Positions 10,901-21,045 of a stretch of 64,000 bases of DNA are shown here, one piece after another; positions within the stretch are counted from its first letter, which is position 1, and every line of letters begins with the position of its first letter. The DNA is taken from contig CM057147.1 in the NCBI GenBank assembly GCA_029964075.1, forward strand, positions 18,125,513-18,189,512. Direction: 5' to 3'. Origin of the DNA: Patiria pectinifera. Lineage: Eukaryota; Echinodermata; Asteroidea; Valvatida; Asterinidae. Made by a program: the position numbers and the translations under genes. The notes under the pieces were generated by a model that saw only the letters and a program-made list of their open reading frames with translations, searched no databases and was not told the origin of the DNA.

Positions 10901-13900
10901 CTCCAAAATCTGTTACTTTAAAATACAAAACTATGGGCTCGTGCGCCAACAAAAGAGGGCGCATTTTTACCACCTTTGAGAGCCTGTGGACGGGACACAC
11001 AGCGTGTGCGTACTGTACTCGTTCGCCGGCGAAGTACGCACGACTTATTTATCCTGAATGTGCCAAAGCTAAGCCACGGCGTCTTCGTGTGAGCATCAGG
11101 CTTCATCGGTGCGCGAATGCATTCATCTATACATTTTGATGGTCTCCCAGACCAGTCCCCGTCCCTTATTACGATGGATACATTCGAAGTTCACGATGGA
11201 TGGACCGGGAACCAGTCTAAGCCCCCCCCCCCCCCAACTCTCCTTTTCTGGCCGTTGAAGGGATACTTGTGCACGGAGCCCATAGTAATGGGCACTGGGA
11301 ATATTAGTAATGCACACATCAGGTGTTAAAGGAGCTATCCTGTATCGTTGCGGTAACACCATGTGGTGATAACTACTGTTTAGAAGATATTTAGTTCTGA
11401 AAAGATTTTGTCCTGCTTATTATCAACTTTCGCTAAGTAGTTTTTGTTCTGATAAGAACAGTCCTGCTTTAAGTTCCAAAAGAACTTGTCTTAGAACTTA
11501 AAGCAGGACTGTTCTTATCAGAACAAAAACTACTGAGCGAAAGGTGATAATAAGCAGGACAAGTTCTTTTCAGAACTAAATATCTTCTAAGCAGCTCTAC
11601 CGCAAACTGAAACGATACCGATACTCCACCATGCAAAGCCTCAGAGCTATCCTGTGTTTTGTATTTTTGAATTTCTCAGTCGGATGCTTTCAGTAAAGTC
11701 TTTGATGAGATAGCCAGCAGGGAGGGAGTCAGGAGAGCTTGTGTCCGGCTGACCAGAAACGGACAGGATGTCAGTGAGTTTGACACGCCACGTTCCATGG
11801 ACTTGCACATCGCTGATATCATCGGTGAGTGACGTAAATGGGCAAGTGCACAATTCCTTGCAGGACACTTTTTGGCACCCTTTCATTGTCATTGAGCAGC
11901 TACAGTTTTTTTTTCTCCATAATAATTCATCTTGCTGTTTCACATTTTTGTAAATGCGAAGCCAACAGGGCTTCCGTGAAGAAAGTGGGGGTGGGGTAAG
12001 GGTGGGGGAGTGTGGTAATGTGGTACATGTACAGACACGTTTGTTTATGGTGTAAATCGAGGATTTTCATTTGTTCCTCTTCCCTTTTCCTTTGTTTATA
12101 CTCTAACTTTTTCGCAACAGCTCTCATTGGTTTTGTACACGTTTTCCAACCGAGGAGTCCTCGATTCGGTTTCTGTCCTCGATTAATCGATGATGTTGCA
12201 CGTGTGTGTCCTCGATTTACACCATAAACACGCACATGTACACACTTTGACTTTTATTGTTGGCATATAAAACACCAACCCCTACACCTTGGCACATCAT
12301 CCTAAATCCTGATCCCCTTCCATCATGCCCATGCCCAACCCTACCTTCAGCCTGCCTTCAGCCTTCGACAGCGAGCCATGGCGGCTTCCCCGTTCTAGTC
12401 TTGCACCTGTGCCGTAGTCATCACATGAATGAATATGATGTACATGTATTTAAAGGGAAAATACAACATTTGCAAACATCAAAAAATAAAACTACCAAAT
12501 CATTTTGAAATACCTTGCTGGACTGTTAGTGAATGACAGTGTAAAGCATCCTGTAAAATCATGGCACCTGGTATACTGTCATTTTCAAGAAAAGTGGTAT
12601 TTTTGTATCAATTTCCAACGCTGATCAGTCAATCAGCGTTGGAAAAAACTGGCTTTTTTCAAATACTGGCCCCAATTGACCATCGCACTTGTTTGCAATC
12701 GATTACACACCTATGAACGGGTACAAGCCAGCTAGCCTGGTTCCCTGACCTTACAATTCCCCAATGTATGTAAACTGATCTGTTGCTTCTAATATGGAGT
12801 CAGGGAACCAGACTACAGGAAAATGATCGTTTTTCTTGGTTTTTATAGCATTTTCGAACCCAAAACCTCAAAAAAGTCAGTGAAACTATATTTGCTATAT
12901 TTTTCCAACCCCCCAATTCCATCCATTTCTGAAAATTACAGCAAAAGCAAATGATGTATATTCCCTTTAATGCGAATTTCTGTCAACTTGCCTGAAGATT
13001 TTTCCGTGTTTAGACATGTATTTTAAACAGTGCATCTTATGCTTTTCTTCAAATGCAGACTGTCTGATTGTCGAGCCGGAAAGTGTGGTCACAGCTCCAG
13101 AACAAATTGTGGAAGTGACCATTCAAGGACTGGAGAAGAAATCCACAAGGACCACCACAATACGCAGGGTAAGTAAGCTACTCAAGCTCAGTAAATATTG
13201 CAAGATTTCTGCAAACAGAAAATAACTGTTCAAATTTTAAGAATTCCAAATTGGCTGAGGAACCTCAAACTGTTACGCACAGAAAGCTCCATGGCATATA
13301 TAATCTTACAATATAATGCAGTTGAAATTGCCTGTGAATTCTCGGCATCCTTGTGATCCTTGACCTGTGATTGGCTTGCGATAACTTGGGGTTGACTTGT
13401 GAGAACTTGTGAATGACTTGTGATTGACTTGTGATAGCTTGTGATTGACTTGTGATTGACAATTGATAACTTGCGACTGACTTGTGAGAACTTGTGAATG
13501 ACTTGTGATAACTTCTGATTGACTTGTGAGAACTTGTGATTGACTATTGATAACTTGGGATTGACTTGTGATAACTTGTGATTGAATTGTGAGAACTTGC
13601 GATTGACTTGTGATTGACCTGTGATTAACCTGTGATGAGTTGTAATTGACTTGTGATAACTTGTGATAACTTGTGATTGACTTGTGATAACTCGTGATTG
13701 ACTTGTGATAGCTTGTGATTGACTTGTGATTGACTTGTGATTGACTTGTGATGACTTGTGATGACTTGTGATTGACTTGTGATGACTTGTGATTGACTTG
13801 TGATTGACTTGTGATAACTCGTGATTGACTTGTGATAACTTGTGATTGACTTGTGATAACTTGTGATTGACTTGTGATTGACTTGTGATGACTTGTGATG

Positions 13901-14349
13901 ACTTGTGATGACTTGTGATTGACTTGTAATTGACTTGTGATAACTTGTGATTGACTTGTGATGACTTGTATTTGACTTGTGATGACATGTACATGAATTT
14001 GAATTGTGATAACTTTTGATAACTTGTGTTTGACTTGTAAATAACTTGTGATTGACTTGTGATAACTCGCGATTGACTTGTGATAACTCGTGACAACTTT
14101 TGATTTGACATCTGGTGACTAGTTACTGACTTGTGATGACTCGCCTACAACTTTGACAAACCAATCTGATGTTTTCCCTTCCAGAATGACAGCTTGCAGA
14201 CACTAATGGAGGAGTATAGCACATTCTGTGGCCAACCCCTGCATAGAATCAAATTCACCTTTGACGGTGATGTCATCAGGCCAGTGGACACGCCCACATC
14301 GCTGGATTTCGAGGAGGATACAAACACCATCGATGCCATATTCATGTAG
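4985..14349 (+). CDS. NFATC2IP: NFATC2-interacting protein (NIP45)-like, tandem SUMO-like domains
   Basis: RAD60/Esc2/NIP45-type nuclear protein, a SUMO-pathway adaptor in other organisms. Eight exons: 4985-5032, 6749-6893, 7683-7824, 9570-9695, 10361-10571, 11680-11824, 13059-13168 and 14185-14349. All have GT-AG borders and matching phases, giving 363 aa (the human protein has about 419). The basic and acidic N terminus contains two candidate SUMO-interacting motifs, PIYLDSDDEES (about 99-109) and IAIIDVDSS (about 190-198). SUMO-like domain 1 spans about 205-277 (ITVKVRSR...RFPLQM...ADIIDCLIV). Domain 2 spans about 289-363 and ends in IDAIFM with no C-terminal diglycine, as expected for this non-conjugated family. 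An in-frame ATG at 4952 would add 11 residues; 4985 has the better context (AACATGG). Introns hold many mobile elements, and tandem repeats follow the stop at once. Confidence 0.88.
6162..6683 (+). mobile_element. TTAA-flanked hairpin MITE, copy 1
   Basis: Ends AAAGGGAAAATACAA...GCAAATG...CCCTTT with TTAA/TAAA borders. The centre holds a perfect 28-bp palindrome (6333-6360, CCAACGCTG...CAGCGTTGG). A second inner inverted repeat is built on TGGTTCCCTGACC / GTCAGGGAACCA words. Sits in NFATC2IP intron 1. Confidence 0.8.
6985..7325 (+). mobile_element. TTAA-MITE, copy 2, truncated
   Basis: Carries the left-end ATACAACATTTGCAAACAT, a degraded central palindrome (GGTCGGCCGAC) and the GTCAGGGAACCAGACTAC block. 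It lacks the right terminus. Sits in NFATC2IP intron 2, 300 bp after copy 1. Confidence 0.7.
7455..7625 (-). mobile_element. tRNA-derived SINE
   Basis: On the minus strand: GTTGGTGCAGTGGTTCA (A-box-like) and CCCGGGTTCGATTCCCGCC (B box), followed by a unique tail with GGGTTTTC words. Confidence 0.6.
7897..8180 (+). mobile_element. tRNA-derived SINE with (TTA)n tail
   Basis: TGGCTTGTGCGTAAGCGCTC (A box) and CCACGGTTCGAATCCTGG (B box) are followed by a body of about 170 bp and a TTATTATTATAATATTATTA tail. Best-preserved SINE of the window. Sits in NFATC2IP intron 3. Confidence 0.75.
8522..8745 (+). repeat. Dispersed repeat E, copy 2
   Basis: Shares ordered blocks with the inverted copy at 31118-31340: AACTCAACCCATCAAAG, GGGATAGGTACAGTACCCCT, GGTTGGCATACCTCCAGAA and CTGGGGAGTTAGGGTTAAG. 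No coding capacity. Confidence 0.7.
9728..9795 (+). mobile_element. Possible degraded tRNA-derived SINE
   Basis: AAGTGGTCAATACCTCATTG and TCGTCGGTTCCAATCTC stand at A/B-box spacing. Weak; it lies just downstream of NFATC2IP exon 4. Confidence 0.3.
9893..10262 (+). repeat. Dispersed repeat D, copy 1
   Basis: Built around repeats of GGAGGATTTTGCAGGATTG. It shares the order of blocks (GTCAAGGTCTTAGGCC, GAAATCCTCCGCACTGC, CAGTGGTCACCCCTCC) with 31640-31990 and the inverted 26098-26445. Sits in NFATC2IP intron 4. Confidence 0.75.
11332..11625. mobile_element. Foldback MITE in NFATC2IP intron 5
   Basis: Arms of about 100 bp meet near 11482. The left arm runs GAAGATATTTAGTTCTGAAA...AAGCAGG-type words to AAGTTC, and the right arm is its reverse complement to about 11591. 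The inverted similarity continues outward at lower identity to TATCGTTGCGGTA / TACCGCAAACTGAAACGATA. Confidence 0.8.
12020..12246. mobile_element. TIR MITE in NFATC2IP intron 6
   Basis: Inverted ends of about 38 bp with small gaps: ACATGTACAGACACGTTTG...TTATGGTGTAAATCGAGGA against TCCTCGATTTACACCATAA...CACGCACATGTACAC. No coding capacity. Confidence 0.7.
12454..12966 (+). mobile_element. TTAA-MITE, copy 3, full length
   Basis: TTAA on both sides (12450-12453 and 12967-12970) and ends AGGGAAAATACAACATTTGC / CCCT. The central palindrome is CCAACGCTGATCAGTCAATC...CAGCGTTGG. Sits in NFATC2IP intron 6. Confidence 0.85.
13362..14150. repeat. Minisatellite of TTGTGATTGACTTGTGATAAC-type units
   Basis: About 790 bp of tandem ACTTGTGATTG / ACTTGTGATAACTTGTGATG words, fuzzy at both ends, filling most of NFATC2IP intron 7. 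It creates a long, meaningless open frame on the minus strand. Confidence 0.92.
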
Positions 14350-14354
14350 CCTAT

Positions 14355-14960
14355 GAGGTGGGTTAGGGCGGGGCAGGGCAACGTGGGCGGGCCAGGGCAT
14401 ATTCACCAAAATTAGTTTGACATGCTCTGGTAATTATATCAATTCAAACATTAGCAAAGTTAATTAAAAAAGAAAGTTTGGAATGACGGGATAGGGGAGG
14501 GCACAGTGGGCGGGTCATATTCAACCAAACTGAATTGACATGCAGCGAATTTAAATCTATCATTCATTAGGATATTTAATTAGAATACAAAGTTTGATAG
14601 GGCGAGGTACGGCAGTTTAAAGTGGGCGGGGCATATTTTTTTCCAAATTGATTTGAAATGCTCAGGTAATTATTTGTATCAATTTATTAGCATATTTAAT
14701 CAAAAATAGAAAATGTTTAGTAAGGGTGGAGCAAAGCAGGCGGTGCAGTATGCATTCACCAAAACAGATCTGATATGCTAATTATTATATCAAGCTATTC
14801 ATTAGCATATTTGCATATTAATTAAAATAGACAGTTTTATTAGGTAGGGCAAAAAGGGCGGGCCTCGACTTCATCACATAATGCATGTAGATCTGGCAGT
14901 CTCAGGTAAAATGATCTATGCATTCATTAGCATGTTTAATTAGAGTACATGAAGTAAGTT
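14355..14960 (+). repeat. Diverged tandem repeat of about 110-120 bp behind the NFATC2IP stop
   Basis: Four to five units, each with GTGGGCGGG(G)CATATT, TTGACATGCTC, ATTAGCATATTTAATTA and AAAGTTTGATAGGG words. It begins six bases after the stop codon, so it is probably the 3'UTR. Confidence 0.75.
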
Positions 14961-15140
14961 TGATACTTTGAATAAGTCAGGGAGGAAATATAATAAAAAC
15001 ATATGAAACGCTATGCTGCATCATTTTAAGTTGTAAATAGAAGGTAAGTTGGAATGTATCAACCGGCATTCATAGTGTGAGTTTCTTGAGTTGTGTTAAA
15101 TTCATGATTATAGCATCAGGTCATAGGGGGAAAGTCAGCT

Positions 15141-15512
15141 AAGGCCAAAAAAAAAAAGTCTCCGGTTTCTGGTATGCGCGCGCGTCGCCGTAGCCATGCG
15201 CGTCGGCAAAATGAAAAAGGTTTTTTTTTCAATGAAAGATGATGTCTCAAAACCGCCAAACTCACTGGTTTGACTGGAATCCTGCTGCTGCACAATTTTA
15301 ACGTGTTTTTAGATGGGGTTATGATCGAGAATAAGCTTTATGTGGCCTCTCTGGACTCCCATATATTTGCACTAAGTTTAGTCGGGCACCATTTGCAGTC
15401 ATCAGCCGACATTTGAAGCAAAAAAGTCAGGTAAAAAAAAAAAAGCCGCGTCGCCGCACCACTTTTTGGGCAAGCTCCATACCAGAAACCGGAGACTTTT
15501 TTTTGTTGGCCT
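15141..15512 (+). mobile_element. MITE C, copy 1
   Basis: TIRs AAGTCTCCGGTTTCTGGTAT / ATACCAGAAACCGGAGACTT, each preceded by a GGCC-A(n) tip. Near-identical copies at 43964-44342 and (inverted) 58647-59031. The subterminal GCGCGCGTCGCCG block is CpG-rich. No ORF of note. Confidence 0.88.
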
Positions 15513-15726
15513 AAGCACTTAGTTTATGTACGGGTTTCAACATTTTCCTTCCTAGTGGAACATCTTCAGATTGCAAAGACTTATATTATACATTGTGTTT
15601 ACTCACTAAAGAATCAATGAAAACATAGAGTGCTCAGGCAGTTTCGAATGCTACAGTGAGTAATAGGCAGGGCGATTAGGGCACTGCAGTGACTTAAGGG
15701 TTCAAACCGAGCTGTATTTTGTTCAA

Positions 15727-15925
15727 GTATTCTGTGACAAAACCTGTGATTTTCCTGTGAACATTTCCATTTCAAAAGGCATGAATTTTCCTTAAAGGAA
15801 AATTCATGCCTTTTGAAACATTTCCATTTCAAAAGGCTTGAATTTTCCTTAAAGGAAAATTCATGCCTTTTGAAATGGAAATGTTCACAGGAAAATCACA
15901 GGTTTTGTCACAGAATACTTGTGCA
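15727..15925. repeat. Perfect-arm palindrome with an internal duplicated hairpin
   Basis: The outer arms (GTATTCTGTGACAAAACCTG and complement) enclose two successive hairpins with the stem CATGAATTTTCCTT/AAGGAAAATTCATG. The second differs by one base in one arm (CTTGAATT). Confidence 0.85.
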
Positions 15926-18154
15926 TATTTTAAGTTAAAAGTCATGCATTCTCCAAACTAGATTCTTGTTGGGGAAAAAAACTGCGAAAGCTAATAGGGT
16001 TTAAAAAGATTTAAATTTAAAAAAATAAAAAATAAAAAAAAAAAAACAGAAAAGGGAAATTTTGTAATCTATTCAGCCAGGAATCTAATATTGTACCTCA
16101 CAAGATGGTATGGTTACAATCTTGTTTTTGCTCAAAGAAAATTATTTGTGGGCTTTGCAAAATTGAAGGGCTTTACAGATGAGAAACATTCACAAATTGT
16201 GCACAATACGAAGAGAAGAAATGGCATGCTTGTGACCAAAAGTCCTGTCAGATGTAGACTTTGTAAATACTTGTACAAAACTAAAGAGCCAGTCTAAATG
16301 TAGATATTTTATACAAAATGTTTATCATTTCATAAAGATCTTAGATAACATTGATTTAGTTTTTTACAACTCTTAGACATTGTATTAGTAGTATGAAAAA
16401 GCATGTTTATTCAGCGCGTTCGATTACTACCTCCACGCTTACTCGTGCAAGCGGCTGCGTTCGATGTAACTCTCGCATGACTTCTCGTGCTTACTCAAGC
16501 CTGGCCCAAGTAACCGATCTGCTGAGCCCGTTACTTGGGTAAGTATCCCACAATACAATGTGAAAACATGGCGGCTAAGTCTATAACGCTGTGGCGGTGG
16601 GGGATTGAAAAGTATCTCAGCTTCACTTCACACTAGTGCTAGACGACGGGAGGAAAGTTGAGTTAATTTTAAACATACTCGGCGTTTGTTGTTCAGTTTG
16701 GAAGAGCATGTACAGTGGCCACCATGGTTGCTTCTGATGGCTCCAATCCATCTTGCAAAGGGGATTTAATCGCCACATGACCTCTTGACCTGGTCCAGTT
16801 GCTATGGCTCGACCTCAAGTACCCGAGATCATTCGTTTATTGCTACAGATTGCGCATGTGCATCTATACCCAAGACAAAAGTACGGGTAAGCGCGAGGGG
16901 AGTAATCGTAAGCGGTAATTGCCAATAATGTAATTTAACGATAGCACACGAGCATGTTCAGGAATTGTGTTTGTGCTGGGGGAAGGGGTGGGTGCATTTT
17001 TGCTAAAACCCACTGCACCCTATCTAAGAGTGTTGGTGGCACTGGCAGCGAATGATCTTACCCACATTTTCTGAAGGAAACACACAGCATTGTGGGAAAC
17101 CCAAATACGCTACCATGGTCGAAGCACATGCATTGCCTGTACGTGTTCTACATAACCCCCGAGGACCGACACACAAAGGGAGAACAACAGATCCTTTCAG
17201 TCCTCGGGCGTTGGGTCCTCTGTTGAAAACGCTCCTCTATCGCACGGTTATGTGCTTAGTCTATGGGAGAGTGTTTTATTACAGGGACAAAGGGAAACAC
17301 AAAGCATTGTCCTCGAGAGTATAGTAAAACATGAATGTGTGCCCATGTTTGTGGTGGTTGTGACCGAGCGCAAAGGTGCTTATTAATTAATAAAATGTCT
17401 TCACACCATATATCATGTGGTGGCGCTGTTCATTGTATTCCCATGTACAAATTGCACATATTTAAGATTTGCGTTCATTCCTTTCGTATTTTACAATAAA
17501 ATAATGATTTAAAAGTGATGTCTTTGGCCATGTTTGCTCAGTTATCCATGACAATTACGTAATAAATGTAATATTTGATAGAGGATATCCTGGCCTTTTT
17601 CCTGAAAATTTAAATTTAAAACTCAGTATCTACACCCTGTAAAAACATTTTGAAGAATTGACTTTTCAAACATTTCAAACAAAATTGGGGGGGGGGGGAC
17701 TAAAATTTAAAATTAAAAAAAATCACACAAAATCAGTCCTCACAATTTTTTTTTTAATTTTTTTATTATTATTGCACTACAATGTGCATAAAATTACTAA
17801 AATCTCGGAAGTATATATAAACACATCAATTGGAACTAGCTAAATGAAATCTATTGGATACATAATACAAGAAATGTATAAAAGACCACAATCAACAATT
17901 CCAACTTGACATTTCTTTCATAAAAATTCGTATCTATTTTTTGAGACATTTAAAACCTTCAAGAAATTTCATTATGTGATGGGGTACTGTCAGATGACAA
18001 GAAAATACTTCAGCAAATTTTGTTCATTTCAATAATGCACCTGGGACAAAAAGCCATGTATATTGTGAATGAAAATATAAATTTGAGACCAAAAAGTCCT
18101 CAAAAATATGTACGATTGTGAAAAAGAGCTCTACCAATTTCATGGACCCACTAA

Positions 18155-18352
18155 AACTGAAAATATTGCATGGCAAATGTTTGTGCAGCCCAAAATATTG
18201 CATGGCAAATTTTTGTGCTGCCAAAAATATTGCATGGCAAATTTGTGTACAGCAACATATATTGCATGGCAAAATTTTGTGCAGCAAAAAAATATTGCAT
18301 GGCAAAATTTTGTGCTGCAAAAAATATTGCCCGGCAAATTTGTGTGCAGCAA
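18155..18352. repeat. Tandem repeat, ~32-bp unit, six copies
   Basis: Unit AAAATATTGCATGGCAAAT followed by TTTGTGCNGC. All six frames are open over it, giving repetitive false ORFs. Confidence 0.9.
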
Positions 18353-19187
18353 GAAGTACTAATAGACACTGCATGACATATTTATTGGTAGCCAGTTTTG
18401 TTATGCACACATTTTCAGTGCTTAGCAGTTCCATGTAATTTGGCCCAGGTTTTAGCTTAATTTCTTACATAAGCAGCATTCATCCAAACGAATAACAATG
18501 TGATGTTAAGGGGAAAAAATGATAATATCATTGCATTGTCGATGTTACACGTAAAGAAATCAACATTTCCAATATGTGGCAATTTTAATTCAACAAACCA
18601 TCAGTACAAGAATTTCTCTCCCTAAAGCAAAAGTACTACGAATTTGAAACTAATTTAGATAAAAGATTTCACAATAAAGCAATTTCAGCACACAAGCCCA
18701 TCACGTGATTATTAAGCAAAAGACAGATTTCAATGATACGACAAAAAGACTACTTTCTTAATTAAAACAAAAAAGCTGCAGCTATAGAAACAGATTTCAT
18801 TTACAAAGAATTAACTGAATGATAAAAATCATCTAGAAGGATAGCACAAGATATTTCTGTGAACAAGCGTTTATCATGGCACATTTTCGACGAATGAACT
18901 TGTTCTCAGTTTTCAATTTGTCAATCCCTGAAGAAAAAAAAAACATGAATACCACACTGTCATTTCAATATTTAAACCACCATTTGATATGTAAACAAAC
19001 CATTTGCCATCATTGACTATACAGTGGCTGGCAGTAAACATGTAAGCATTTTTTTTAAAAATAATATTGTGATTCAGGATTTTGTGAACATAATCCATCA
19101 AGAAAAAAGTGTGCCAACAGCCATTGACTGCTTTTCCCTTCACTATGTACAAAAGAATAAAAACCAAAGTAAGTCTGATAGGTGGTA

Positions 19188-19346
19188 CAATAGGCCTGAG
19201 ACCTAATGACGTCATGCTTTACTTACATGTGCACTTTCCTATGTAGTAGACGGTCCCTACATTGTCTGGCGTCCTAACTTCGCTCCCATAGGAAAGCGCA
19301 TATGTAAACAAAGCCATTACATTATTAGGTCTTAATTAGGTCTATT
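19188..19346. mobile_element. MITE A, copy 1 (uninterrupted)
   Basis: Ends AATAGGCCTGAGACCTAATG and AATTAGGTCTATT with an inner inverted TTACATGTGCACTTTCCTAT / ATAGGAAAGCGCATATGTAA. Includes a TGACGTCA octamer. The relative at 39286-41023 carries a 1.6-kb insertion at the position just after GACGTCA. Confidence 0.8.
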
Positions 19347-20684
19347 GAGCCTATTCAATGCAAGAAACGACTACGAATTGAACATTTTGGGGAACAATAT
19401 TTTAGATGACATCCATAATTGTACTCTAACATATCATCCGCTAGACTTGAAATCAAGTTGTTAATTGGCCGGATTTAGTTTGCCCACCGCGCACCGATGT
19501 GGTGGATAGATACAGCATACCGTCCCGGGCTATACGGGCAGCGCGCAGCATGGCACTAACTTGCCGGGACACTTTGTGCATCCTCGGCCCCAATATGCGT
19601 AGGTAGATACCAATGAGACATGTTGTGGCCAGCAAAGGATACACACGATACACAGCGCCGTGCTAGTAAATATTGGGAGTGCCTACAGACAAAACACAAA
19701 AGTCTAGTGACTTGTCATGAAGTCTAATCGTCAGCCTACATATACGACGCATAAAACAATACAAAATTAATACTGGTAAAGCACAAATAAGATTAAATCA
19801 ACGTATATAAGAGTTAACTGCTCTACAAAATACATTAAGGCCGCTAAAATTATTGTGATGGTACTGTAACTGAAATCACTGTAACTGAAATCAGGGAAGC
19901 AGTACTCGGCGATAAATTAAGTCAACGGAAGAAATGAACACGAAACAAATACAATTATTACAATTCAAACGTCTATCACAGTATCAATGGTATATATATG
20001 ACGATCATGACCTTCAAATATTTGTCGAAACGTAACATACCCTGTTTATAAATAAAAGTAATTTTTGAAAGTGTTATGAGTGCAAGACCCCTTGTACAAT
20101 CTATTGATGTGTGCTTGAAGTGTGCTTAAGTTGGTTTGAATACCCAAGTCTTGTTCCCCGACCAAACAAACTTGTTTTGTGTACAAGTCAACCACAAAAG
20201 CCACTTCCTCATACACACGGGACATGGGCAAAAGGTTAATGCGTGCATACATTAACATAAACTTTATCTATGAGCCTAACACATGAACGTACATAAAAAC
20301 AGGCTTGTGTACAGATTAATTTTATGCCACATTTTCTACGTATTATTGTTTAATGAAGACCATTTACAAATACATGCATCACTATCATTACTGACACTGA
20401 AATTATCTACTAATGCATGACGTGGTGGACACTATTAAAAAAAAAACTTTGGCATTTTTACATGCTTGGAACACATTTTTGCATTTTGTACAGCATTTAA
20501 AGCTACAGCACGAAAACAACCTACCGCCGTCAGAATTTTGTTTTCCGTGACCAGAGTGCAAACAAGTGTGCTTACACGACGGTATCAAACAAGCCGGGTA
20601 GATGTGATGTCCCTGGGCAAGCTACATGATAGTAACTTGTTTGTCCCTGCCCAGGGTAGACAGGAGTCAGTATCCAGACTACAA

Positions 20685-20875
20685 GGTCTCTCAGAGACGG
20701 CCATTTCCGTAGGAGAACTGCAATCAAGCATGCATTACGCAGTGTTGAAAATGTTCCAAACATGCACGCTTGTTGCTCGAAATGTGTTCGAAATACGACG
20801 CAGCCGATGCGCGTTATGCAAGTTGACACTCAAAATGCCGATGCACATGGCTGGTCTGTAGGAAATGACGTCATC
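20685..20875 (-). repeat. Dispersed repeat I, copy 2
   Basis: Reverse-complement relative of 205-425 and 47630-47855 (GACGGCCAT...GTAGGAGAACTGCA ... CTGTAGGAAATGACGTCAT). Confidence 0.6.
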
Positions 20876-20899
20876 TGAGAGAGAACTATCCAGGCATGC

Positions 20900-21045
20900 T
20901 GTCAATTCTATCACGAAGGCCCCCTTCAATGGGGAAAGCACTGTGCTAGCTATTGCTCAGATAATCCGTCACAGGTAAGTTGCTTTGTACAATAGCGTGC
21001 ACAATGCTGTCGCCATTGAAGGGGGCCTCCGTGAAAGTATAATGC
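20900..21045. mobile_element. Short inverted-repeat element
   Basis: Arms ATCACGAAGGCCCCCTTCAA and CCATTGAAGGGGGCCTCCGTG are imperfect complements about 90 bp apart. Confidence 0.55.

Noticed and set aside
13230-14111. 293-codon open frame on the minus strand, rich in Ser-Gln-Val-Asn-His-Lys repeats
   Set aside because: It is the translation of the ACTTGTGATTG minisatellite inside NFATC2IP intron 7; several frames are open and there is no start or domain.
18913-18935. Possible FLOT2 last exon after a strong T-tract acceptor (minus strand)
   Set aside because: It would add only GLTN and a stop. The 24073-24102 exon gives a better C terminus and is nearer.
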